DNA of 64,000 bases from Sindora glabra (taxonomy: Eukaryota > Streptophyta > Magnoliopsida > Fabales > Fabaceae): positions 14,350,713-14,414,712 of the forward strand of contig CM035234.1 of NCBI GenBank assembly GCA_020226215.1, in the 5' to 3' direction. Positions 1-9,789 of this stretch are shown one piece after another. Under the pieces are notes generated by a model, which was not told the origin of the DNA, searched no databases, and saw only the letters and a list, made by a program, of their open reading frames with translations. The position numbers were made by a program, and so were the translations under genes. How positions within the stretch are numbered: position 1 is the stretch's first letter; each line of letters starts with the position of its first letter.

Positions 1-440
1 TTGTTTTGCTTGTTTTTTTTCCTTAATATTATCTTGTTTGTATGATTTTGAAGCACCGCAGGATGACATGGCATCCTACTGCCTTCCTCCAAGTTGTTTC
101 GTTTCCCTTTCGGAACAATAGTTTCGGGTGATATAGGATCACGCAAAGTTTTATACAATAGTTTTTTTAGGGGACATATTAAAAGGAAAAATAGAAAGAT
201 ATGATATGTTGATGATACTAACAACCGTCAAACTTTGGTGGGCAAAAACGAATCGTTTTATCCTCCAAGGTTTGAGTCAAACCTCCATCAAACCTTGGGG
301 GGCAAAAAACGATCTCGCTGGGCAAAAGTTTTGCCACCATCAACACCATTATATACATTTTTCCATTTTTCCATTTTAGTAGGTCTCGCAAAAAATAAAC
401 TATTAAATAGTTTTTTTTTTTTTTTTTCAAAGAACAGAGG
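1..440. other. AT-rich upstream spacer with an imperfect direct repeat
   Basis: I see no gene here. Two related stretches starting near 227 and 287 (about 60 bp apart) share the pattern tcaaac(t/c)ttgg-ggcaaaaacga. Open frames crossing this part on both strands end in a poly-T tract at 411-427 and have no recognisable domain. It probably includes the distal promoter of the small gene that follows. Confidence 0.5.
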
Positions 441-442
441 GT

Positions 443-456
443 TCTATATATCCCCT
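443..456 (+). promoter_or_regulatory. Candidate TATA box of the small Pro/Cys-rich gene
   Basis: A tctatatatc element is followed by a pyrimidine-rich stretch (ccctctccctcc) and, about 100 bp on, by the ATG at 549. No other ATG lies between about 480 and 549. Spacing fits a plant RNA polymerase II core promoter with a short leader. This is inferred from sequence only. Confidence 0.4.
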
Positions 457-548
457 CTCCCTCCTTCGTTCGCCTTCGAAAACAAAACTCAGGATCAAGT
501 GAGCAAACCAACCACTGCTGCCACGCTTTCCTCCTCAATATATCTCCT

Positions 549-1924
549 ATGGCGAATCAAACTGAGCAAATGAACCCCTGCTGCCACGCTTGCGGAGCTA
601 ATCTTCCTCCGCATGGCTAGTTTCCTTTTCCTTCTCTATCTTTTTCTTTTGTTCATCTTTTGATCCTTATGAGCTTTTTATATTTCAGGACATAATCATC
701 ATCCCACTCCGAACGTTTGGGTGCCACCATTTCATCCAAATCCACAGCCACATCCACAGGCTGCGCCTTCATTGTCTCAAAAGCTGCTCTCCGGACTGCG
801 CTGGGGACTGCAGGGGTGAGTGTTCTGCATTACTAGTTCTTTTCTGTCAATTTCCTCATCCTCTTGAAAGAGTTTGGATTTTCCTTGGGTAACTAAAAAA
901 GAACAACGAATAATAATGATTATAGGTTCTATGGTATGCATAGGATTTTGCCTACAAATCGCAGGGGCGAGTGTTCTGCATTACCGCAGCTCAACGACTT
1001 GTTGAACAGGGCAGTGCTCAATGCTGCTGTGTTCACTCCATACCCTTGGCTGTACAAATTCCCATATCCACAAGCTCCACCTGCACCTAACTAACAGGGC
1101 AGTGCTCAACGCTGCTGTGTTCACTCCATACCCTTGGCTGTACAAATTCCCATATCTACAAGCTCCACCTGCGCCTAACTAACAGGGCAGTGCTCAACAC
1201 CGCTGTGTTCACTCCATACCCTTGGCTTTACAAATTCCCATATCTACAAGATCCACCTGCGCCTAACTAACAGGGCAGTGTTCAACGCTGCTCTGTTCAC
1301 TCCATGCCCTTGGCTGTACAAATTCCCATATCTACAAGCTCCACCTGCGCCTAACTAACAGGGCAGTGCTCAACGCTGCTGTGTTCACTCATACCCTTGA
1401 CTGTACAAATTGCCAGATCCACAAGCTCCACCTGCGCTTAACTAACAAGGCAATGCTCAATGTTGCTGTGTTCACTCCATACCTTGGCTGTACAAATTGC
1501 CATAACCACAAGCTCCTCCTGCGCTTAGCTAGCTTAGTAAACAGAACACATTTCATTTGTTTAAACATGTTATGGTTATACACAACCAAGATTTAAAGTG
1601 CAATTCATAATCACAATATTTCATATAATATTATTGTTACAGAATACATCGCAACTTTATTATCTCACAATTTCATATTATAATGATTGCATTTTTTTAT
1701 ATTTGACCTTAATTTAATTAATTATAATAAAATTACAATTTCATAATCCCTTTTTTAGCCCTTGATCAGTTAATCTTTCTTTTTACAGCGCCTGCCGTCT
1801 GTTGAGCTGCTGTCTGGCAGATCAGAACTATAACGGCGACGGCGGCAACTGCGACTTCGCATCTTTTGTTTGCTGCGACCTCTGTGGAAACGCTGTCGGT
1901 TGCATGTCCAATCTCTGTAACTGA
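549..1924 (+). CDS. Candidate small Pro-rich/Cys-rich protein gene, 3-4 exons
   Basis: I do not recognise the family. Proposed coding exons are 549-615, 689-815, and then either 965-1094 (107 aa) or 1789-1924 (109 aa); both endings keep phase. Exon 1 starts MANQTEQMNPCCHACGANLP. Exon 2 is rich in His and Pro (VWVPPFHPNPQPHPQAAP). The 965 exon ends in a Pro-rich tail and TAA. The 1789 exon is Cys-rich and ends VCCDLCGNAVGCMSNLCN, then TGA. Splice signals are GG|GTGAGT at 815/816, cgcag at 964 and ttttacag at 1788. The first intron needs a GC donor (CATG|GCTAGT at 615/616); using the nearby GT creates a stop. No signal peptide or membrane segment is visible. Base composition is clearly richer in G+C than the flanks. 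It could be a decayed gene; transcript evidence would decide the exon choice. Confidence 0.42.
1007..1533 (+). repeat. 88-bp minisatellite, six copies
   Basis: Copies begin at about 1007, 1095, 1183, 1271, 1359 and 1446, each opening with cagggcagtgctcaa or a close variant. Period is 88 bp, with one 87-bp unit caused by a lost base in cactccatacc. The first copy is the coding end of the third exon of the small gene, including its TAA. Because 88 is not a multiple of three and each unit ends in taactaa, later copies cannot extend the frame. Units differ by only a few substitutions, so amplification is fairly recent. Confidence 0.9.
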
Positions 1925-2159
1925 GGCTCCGTACAATTTGCAGATCTAGTGTGCAGTCATGTTTTTGGTTGGTAGTCAGGCTTTTTTTTTTTTTTTTGGT
2001 GTATGTGTGTGTGTACTGGGTATGGCTTGTGGTTTTCTTACATCTTCGAACTCTTTGAATTCTCGAACAAAGTTTTGCCTCGGATATGTGTGGCACTCAG
2101 TTCCTGATGATTGTGATGGCTGTACAATTTACTTGCATTTTTATGATGGATAGAAAGTG

Positions 2160-3081
2160 CATTCTCGAGGCTTTGTTTGAATTGAAAAAAAATAGAAAAA
2201 AAGAAAAATTTAAAATATTTTTGTCTTTTATTTGAATAAAAAAAGAAGAAAGAAATATTAAAAGTAAAATTTATTATTAAAATTTTCTAATCAATCTAAT
2301 TTTTTTTAAAAAAATTATACTCTCTCTAATTTAAATTTAATTTTTTTATTTCTCTCTTAGACCGAAATAAGAGTTTATAAATATTTGTAGATTTGGAGAA
2401 AGGCACTGTTTGGATTTGTCAACATGTACGTTTGCCTTTGGGCTGACAAAAATGCTATTCGTGGACGGCAGAGTCCTAGTTTTCACGAAAGAAGCTCCTT
2501 TATTAATATAACTGCAAGGAGCAAAAAATTTGCATGATGAATAATGACATGGGAGGACAGTTTTATAATAAATTGAATGTTTTTATTATTAAATTATTTT
2601 TAATATATTAAAATTTATATTTTTAATTTTAATTTTTTTATTTTAAGATATGAGAAAAAAATAGTTTGCCAATAAAAATATTTAACGAGCTTTCCATAGC
2701 ATTTATTTTATATAATAACGATTTTTTATAGCTCTTGGCGTAAATAATAAAAAATAATATTGTATGTTTTATAAGCACCTTAATCAAGGAAGTTAGAAGA
2801 GGAGCAACTTGATAATCTCATGAAATAGATGGGACCGACAAATCTAACATTCGTTTCCTCAATTGAATTAATTAATGATTATTTCGAATCTAAATTGAGA
2901 AACTATGATTAGTTCTCAATTGTTACTAATGACCTAATCGTAATTTTTAATTGAATTAATTAATTATTAATTAAACCCCAATTGAGTGTGGGTGGAAATC
3001 CAATTGAGAGACTAATAACTTAATAATATTTTTACAATTGACTCAATTGAGGAATTATAATTAGCAGGGCAGAGGCAATAA
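2160..3081. other. AT-rich spacer with a CAATTG-rich stretch
   Basis: No coding region is visible. Between about 2858 and 3055 the sequence repeats caattga/ttgaatt motifs many times, several as the palindrome caattg. The remainder is low-complexity A/T sequence. Confidence 0.55.
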
Positions 3082-3294
3082 GAATTGGGATCCTCTAAAA
3101 TATAAAAAGTATTTTAAAATTATGAATCAAAATACAAAAAGTATGAATAAAAAAGTATTTTAAAAGATAAAGTATCAAAATTTATCATTAATTTTTTATT
3201 TATTTTTATTTATAAAATTATGAATCAAAATTAATTGTGAATTTTAACACTTTATCTTCTAAAGTATAAAATATATTCTAAAAAATTTCAATTC
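3082..3294. mobile_element. MITE-like inverted-repeat element, 213 bp
   Basis: The left end reads gaattgggatcctctaaaat. The reverse complement of the right end reads gaattgaaattttttagaat, and similarity continues inward through ataaa-gta and agataaagt motifs. It has no coding capacity. No convincing target-site duplication was identified. The inverted structure is seen in the sequence; superfamily is unknown. Confidence 0.45.
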
Positions 3295-3431
3295 GAAAGA
3301 GTAAAGTTAATTTTAAAAAAATATATCAATCAAATAATGTTAAGTACATTCCTAAATATTAACGAGTTTGTTCACTTTCCAAATTTTCTAACTTTTTACA
3401 AAAATTTGCTGTACTAAATCATTTCTTATCA

Positions 3432-3441
3432 AACATTTCGC
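3432..3441 (+). repeat. Left target-site duplication of the MULE
   Basis: The sequence aacatttcgc abuts the left TIR and is identical to 15915-15924, which abuts the right TIR. A perfect 10-bp match in register with both TIR ends is strong evidence for insertion of the whole 12.5-kb unit. Confidence 0.85.
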
Positions 3442-3525
3442 GGCACAATTACCCAAATGCTGTATGTGAAAAAAATTTTACCAAAACCCTATACAGTAAA
3501 AATTATTTACCAAAATGTTTAATTT
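3442..3525 (+). repeat. Left outer terminal inverted repeat of the MULE
   Basis: Aligns, reverse complemented, with 15832-15914. Shared blocks include GGCACAATTA, ATGTGAAAAAAA, TAAAAATTATTTAC and a degenerate T-A-rich end. The two arms differ by scattered substitutions, mostly transitions. Confidence 0.8.
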
Positions 3526-4278
3526 TTTTTTAAAAAAAATGACTGATCACGGGCACAAGGACACCGTGATCATTCCTACATGATTTCAGTTTCTGGTTTC
3601 AATTTTCTTTTTCTTTTCCTTTTATATTTTTCCGTTTGTTTTATTTTGTTTTTTTCTTTTGAAGTTCTACTTGGTTTCAGTTTGATGTTTATTTTCATTT
3701 TCTCTTTTTTCGTTTGTTTTTATTTTTTCTTTTGAAATTTTGATTTTAGTTTTATGTTTCTTTTCATTTTATCTTTTTCCATTTATTTTACTTTTACCTT
3801 ATCTTTTTCTTCATATGCTTTTTTATTTTTTGTGATTAATTTGTTCTTTTTTTTACCTTTCCGAATTTATTTTTTTATTTTGTTGAGTTTTATTTTTTTA
3901 CTAATATATTTTTTCTAATTAGAATAATTTTAACTTTTTTTCACCCTATATGTATTAAATTTATTTTATTTCAAATTAGATTTAATATTTTTTTAAAATT
4001 TTGCAATAATCTATAATTTGTGAGCTTTTTTATTTTTTTAATTATAATTTTAACCTAACTTTAATTTGATTTAGTTTATTAAAATTTAAATATTTATTTT
4101 ATATTAATTAATCAATGTTCTAAATAATAATCAATTATTTTTTAACTCTCATAAAATTATACAATATATATAATGCAATAAAATAGTATGTGTAATAAGA
4201 CTGATGAGATAATTATTATCTCAATAAATATAAATAATTATATTTTTTATTATAAACTTATTACTTAATAGTTGTGTC
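3449..4278 (+). repeat. Duplicated MULE terminal segment, outer copy
   Basis: Matches 5276-6212 in the same orientation. Anchors include ttacccaaatgctgt (3449 and 5276), ccgtgatca (3564 and 5352), tgagc(t/c)ttttat (4021 and 5954), ctcataaaatt, and the end ttattactt(a/g)atagttgt. The offset grows from about 1790-1830 to 1933 bp through T-rich length changes. No coding capacity. Confidence 0.7.
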
Positions 4279-5275
4279 TTCTCAAACCCTATGTTCAATT
4301 CAACTTATTCTGATTATTATAATATAGTTAATTTATATTTAAATATTGATTCTCTGTTAATAATACTAAAATTATTTTTTAACAAAGGACTACCCTTTTT
4401 TTTAATATACTGATAAGCTGACATATATATTTTATTTTAAAAAAGTCTGATAAGTATAAATTTTTTTTCTTATAAAATAATTTTTTAAATAAATATTTCT
4501 TTAAAAAAAGGGGTTGATACCTTAAATTTAAATTTTTTCGCAAATGTATTTTTTTTAACTATAATGGTTAGCTAAAATTAATTCTTTTCATAAAATTCCA
4601 ATGAGTTGAAATTTTTTTTTTAAGGATTCGGGTAAATAAAATTTTAGGTACAGGATCTTGGTATTCAATTATAAGATATATTTTTTAATTTTATAAAAAT
4701 ATAATTATAAAAAATTAAAATAATAAAAATTAATTTATATGTTTAATATTAAATATAAAATATTTAATAAAATATATTAAAGAAATATAATTTTTTAAAA
4801 AAATTATCTTCTATTATATCATAATTTTAAATTTTAAATGTTATATTTTTTTTAATTTTTTAATCATATATTACAGATATATATAATACTTGATTATACA
4901 ATTTTTAAAGAAATAGGTTTTATTATATTAAAAGAAATTTTTAGTATTAAAAAACATATTTTAAATAAAAAACATATAAGAAAATTTTGACATTAAAAAA
5001 ATTATTTTTTAAAATTAAAAAAAAATTAATTATATATTTAAAAACTAAAGAAAATAAAACTTAATGGTCAAATGAAAAAAAAGAAAAAATTTTAAAAAAT
5101 AAAATCTGATCATAGGGCGGGGCCATGCATGATCAACTTTGATCACGTCAAGCACCTCCTTGTGATTGTACTTTTTTAAATAAAAAAAATTATTTTAAGC
5201 ATTTTGATAAATAAAATTTACAGTGCAGTAGTTCGATAATATATTTTTCAGAAGTCAGGATAATAGTAAAAAAGC

Positions 5276-6212
5276 TTACCCAAATGCTGTGCTCAGGAAA
5301 ATTATTTTTCATTTCACTACACTGACATTCTCACTAACCAGAAGGGGCAATCCGTGATCAGCCTACCCCCCGTTCCGTTACTCAATTTCTGTTAATCTTT
5401 TTTTTATTTTTTATATTTTCTTTTGTCTGCCTTTCTATGTTAAGTTTTATTTTGTCAATTTTCTAATTTTTATTTTCATTGTTCTGTGATTTTGTGTCAT
5501 TTTTGTTTGATTTTTATTTTCATTTTTATCAGTTTTTGTCTTGTCTTTTTTTAATTTTTTTAATTTTTTATTATTTTTTGTCTTACCTTTTTTTCCTATC
5601 ATTTTTCATCAATTTTGTATTTGTCTAACAAATTAATTTTTATTCTTTTTTATATCTTCACTAGTTTTTTGTTTTCTTTTTCATATGTTTAATTCTTTTT
5701 TACCTTCATCAATAATTTTTTTATTTATTCGTTGGTTTTTCATTTTCTTTTTTATTGATCTATCTTCATATCCATTTATTTTTTTCGAGATAAGTTGTTT
5801 TATATCTTTTCATTTTTTCAATTTATTTCTGTAAATATGTTTTTTTTGGGAATTAAAATTTTTTTGACTATTTTTCACCTTATATACATTAAATTTGTTT
5901 TTGTGCAAATTGCATTTAATTTTTTATAAAATTTTGTAATAATTTTTAACTTATGAGCCTTTTATCTTTTTAATTATAATTTTAACATAACTTTGATTTG
6001 ATTTAGTTCATGAAAAACTAAATACTTATTTTATATTAAGTAATTAATATTCTAAAAAATAAATAATAATATTTATAACTCTCATAAAATTGTGTAGTGT
6101 ATATAATGTAATAAAATAGTAAGTGCGGTAAGACTGGTGGGATAATTACTATCTCAGTAAATACAAACAATTATATTTTATCTTGTAAATTTATTACTTG
6201 ATAGTTGTAAGT
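5276..6212 (+). repeat. Duplicated MULE terminal segment, inner copy
   Basis: Inner partner of 3449-4278. Its start is a TIR-like sequence (ttacccaaatgctgtgctcag). Just before it, at about 5195-5268, lies a second TIR-like sequence in the opposite orientation (tttaagcatttt...gtgcagtag...ttcag). The two TIR copies therefore meet back to back near 5268-5275. Confidence 0.65.
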
Positions 6213-6654
6213 CAGATAAAATATATTTGAACTTCATTTAATATACATTTGGTCAATTTATTGAAATCTTGGACTTCTTTATGGTAATTATTCAAAGTTT
6301 TAAATATTAATCAACTATATTATTAGATGTCATTATATTGTATGATAATGTAACATAATAAAATTGGTGTAGTAGGAATTTTTTTTACTATGCAGTATAA
6401 GAGAAATATGTTTTCCCTAGGTAAGTGTTAGGATCGAAAAGAAGACACTTTATAAATTATAGTATTACAATTCACATATAAAAAAGAAAAACACAACACT
6501 TGCTTAAATAATTAATTATTTAAGATAGTAGAATATTAAGTCTTAGTTTAGGGATCGAGAAAGGTAAAAATACCAAATTATTGTTGTTTCGAAAACTTAT
6601 TTCCATTTTACTGTTCTTTCGAAACATATTACCAAAATACGCACGTATTTCAGG

Positions 6655-6797
6655 GGCGCCAGAAGGAATGGCATTTTCGAACTGTTTGTGCATAGAGAGG
6701 CGCCAGAAGGAATGGCGTTTTCGGACTGTTTGTGCAAGACGGAGGACGCCATTCAAAATGGCGCCTTCAAGTTAAAGGCGCCATATGAGATGGCGCC
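6655..6797 (+). repeat. GC-rich patch of repeats and palindromes with GGCGCC
   Basis: Two tandem 44-bp units start at 6655 and 6699 (ggcgccagaaggaatggc). They are followed by two palindromes: 6745-6765 (arms gcgccatt) and 6777-6797 (arms ggcgccat). The patch stands out from AT-rich surroundings inside the MULE. It has no credible gene. It could be structured RNA, a fragment of another element, or captured host DNA. Confidence 0.6.
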
Positions 6798-6991
6798 CTG
6801 CCCTTACAACAATTACCCCATGCGTTTTATGCAACTCTTTTGAGAAACTTTTTTAAGAATTGAGTGAGGTATATGGATTCTGTTTTCTGACGAAATTAGA
6901 ATACATGGCAAAACATTATACATCCACATTCTCAATAATGTCGATTTTTTTATACATTGATGGTAAGAAAGATTGGATTTATTGTTTTAAC

Positions 6992-7054
6992 TAAAAATAC
7001 CTCCAGGGTTGATATTTTTATTCTATTAATTAAAAATACCTCCAGGGTTGATAT
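6992..7054 (+). repeat. Short tandem duplication with spacing 39 bp
   Basis: The 24-bp motif beginning taaaaatacctccagggt occurs at 6992 and 7031 without change. It lies in otherwise AT-rich MULE interior between 6800 and 7870, where I see no gene. Confidence 0.7.
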
Positions 7055-7873
7055 AAAAAATAATTAAAAAAATGAGTCTAATTAAAGTTCATATCAACAC
7101 TTAAGCAAAAGTGCATGCAACCTTTTTTTTTTCTAAGGAAATATAAAAAAGTGAATGTAAATTTAAATTAACTGCATTAATTTTATTTATTGACATGAAA
7201 ATAGATTATTATTAACAATTTATCTTTTAGTTTACAGTAAAAAATATTAGAATAACGTCTAATGAACTTGATTGATATTGGGTTAAAAAATAAAAAGATA
7301 TTATTTATTCGGCACTAAAATTATATTTTTTATCAAAAATATTATTGTGGTTAAATACTAATTCTTTATTTCATTTCTATAATATTTTTATGTATCAAAT
7401 ATAATTATAAAAAAATTTATTATAATCTTATTTTTATTCTCATTTCAATGTACTAAACACAATATAAATATTTTTTATTATTAAATAATTATATAATATA
7501 CATACAAGAAAATTAAAATAATATAAGAACAAATAATTTATATTTTTTTAAATTTCATTCCTTTTAATAAATTAAATAGCATATCTTAATATATAAATAA
7601 ATTACTTTATTATTTTTCTATTATATAGGTTTTGGTTATTATTTTTCCATATATATATATATATGTATTAATAAATAACCAATATAGAATTAGATTAATA
7701 ATCAATATTATTTGATAATCTTATAGTAATGACAATCTATTATGTGAGGTTTGTTTAAGAAAGTAAAGTAGAGTTAGAAAATCCTAATTAAATACAGTTA
7801 ATTCATTTTACTTTGAGAGAGTACATAAACAATTTTTAGCAAATATTACAATTTATTAAAAATATTATACATA

Positions 7874-9508
7874 TTACATGTTGAAGAAATCACAAACCAT
7901 AGTATGAACATCGTTAATTATAACAAATCTTGGACCGCCGCTAGACGAATGGATCCATCGTCTGGTATGTCTCCAGTACCATGACATATAGCCTGAGTCT
8001 CGATGAAGAGCATCTGTCTCAAACTCTGTCAATGAGAGTGTATTGTGCCATGCATTCTAAGTACTGATGAATATCATATGTTCCTGACGCCAGTTTTTTG
8101 ATGTTTTGCCTTGAAGCTGTAGTGTATGACAAGAACCGAGGTTAAATGGCTCCTGTGGGATGGACTGCCTCCTCCCAAATTGTCGGAGCACACAATCTGC
8201 ATGATGCCACTCCACAATATGGAAGCAAATAACGAGAACTGATGCCAGCCATATATCAGGTGATATCAAGCAATACCTTGGTATAAGCTGCTGTATACTG
8301 GGAATGTCATAGGGGCGCCAAATAATCTAAAATCACAAAGAAATACAACATAAATTAGCAAATCAGTAGATTTAGTAATAGATTGATACAAATGAAAGAC
8401 AGCGGTGTTTCCAACCTCATCGTCCCTTATCTGATCGAGTAATACTCTGTAATGACGTAGAGCTGTCGATGGCGGTCGGAGAGGTAGGCCAGTGTTCTTC
8501 CACCTGTGAGAAATACATATTATGGATTAACTGTTTGAGTTATTTAAGCAGATGTAAGAGACGCAATATGAAATACGCGTACAATCCACACCTGAAGCCC
8601 AATGGTGGAAGTAAAGGATAAATGTCTAGTTGGGGATCTGGATACAGAGGTCTTGCCGGTGCTAGAGTAGGGAAACGATCCCATGCCCATAAATGTAATA
8701 AATGCAAGCATCCACCAATATTTAGCTTATCACATTTTGTGGCGGAGCATAACTCTCTAAACAGGCATGCCAAGACTGCCGATCCCCAATTGTATTGACC
8801 TGCATCTACGAAATTCTCTAGTAATGGTAGATACATTACTAGTACCTTATGACTGGAAGTGTCAGGCATAAGGCAACCGCCAATGAGTCGCAGGATGTAA
8901 GCACGTGCAAAGCGTTATGTCAGTTCATCATTGGCATCATTTGGTAAGTGTCCAAAGTTAGCTGCTAACCAGGTGATGTTCAGGCGCTGGCCTTGCAAAC
9001 ATTCATCAGGTGGTCTGATCCCAAGTAAAAATTCACAAATCCCTGGCCAATCAAGTTCGGTTCTTCCAAATACGGGGACAGCATCGCAAGGCAAACCTAA
9101 CTGGACAAATACATCCTGTAACGTAATAATGCACTCCTCGGCGGTGGTGTGAAAAGTGTGCATCTCAGGATGTCATCGTTCAACTAAGGCAAACACCATA
9201 ACTGCATTGAAATTAAAATGTCCAAGTCGGCTGACGCCGTAAAAGCCAGCCTGTTGCAGATATGGCATAATTGTAGCTGGGGGATCAAATAATCGATCTG
9301 CGTGGGCGACACATCGTAGCCTCAGGATTAGTCTTCCCTGTTGGCATTCATAGAAATAATGGTTAAAACATTTACAATTGGTGAATGGCCATTAAGGGAA
9401 TGGAATTACCTGATTTTGCCATACTGGTTGTGAAATATGCCATGACTGTAAGTATAAAAGAAACTCGTCATTAGGTCCAGGGGTAATGACACGTCGCTGA
9501 GCAGCCAT
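7874..9508 (-). pseudogene. Plant mobile domain (PMD, MAIN/MAIL1-like) gene carried by the MULE
   Basis: Four exons: 9508-9410, 9337-8592, 8503-8416 and 8326-7874. All have GT-AG boundaries and sum to exactly 462 codons. The N-terminal part reads MAAQRRVITPGPNDEF; then come PMD hallmarks GFYGVSRLGHF, HTFHTTAEECIITLQDVFVQ, FARAYILRLIGG, the W-W motif LHLWAWDRF, and C-terminal VLVICFHIVEWHHADCVLRQ and SWYWRHTRRWI. PMD proteins in plants include MAIN and MAIL1, linked to gene and transposon silencing and genome stability; PMD copies are also known inside transposons. Three nonsense codons interrupt the frame (9175-9173 TGA, 8917-8915 TAA, 8059-8057 TAG), each one C-to-T or G-to-A step from the expected Trp or Gln. 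Otherwise the frame is open. It sits 300 bp downstream of the transposase on the same strand. Family call is confident; function within the element is not known. Confidence 0.85.
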
Positions 9509-9789
9509 AACTGACGATATCTATATACTATATTAAATTACAAGAATTCAATTAAATGCACATCCTTAAATTTATGTAAATGTTGTACAATAAACTTTAC
9601 AAGGAGACCAAAATGACTTAATAAATAAAAATAGAGCAACACAGTAAGACATAATTGCAACATACATATATATTTGGCATTGTTCGGACATAATTGCAAA
9701 AAGGTAGAAACAATTTATGAAATACCGCAGTCAAGGTCTTAATCTGGAATAAAAATGACATATGCATAAACTATTGGCTTTCTCAAGGG

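Noticed and set aside
218..573. Open frames on both strands (106 and 112 codons) left of the small gene
   Set aside because: They run through a poly-T tract and a local direct repeat, overlap each other, and show no domain; the spliced model starting at 549 explains the region better.
1366..1596. Open frames inside the 88-bp minisatellite
   Set aside because: They only reflect the repeat read in other phases; the unit length is not a multiple of three.
1770..2096. 108-codon minus-strand frame
   Set aside because: It is the antisense shadow of the Cys-rich exon and its flank; basic low-complexity translation with no domain.
8931..9152. Plus-strand frame opposite the PMD gene
   Set aside because: Antisense shadow; the minus strand carries clear PMD motifs.
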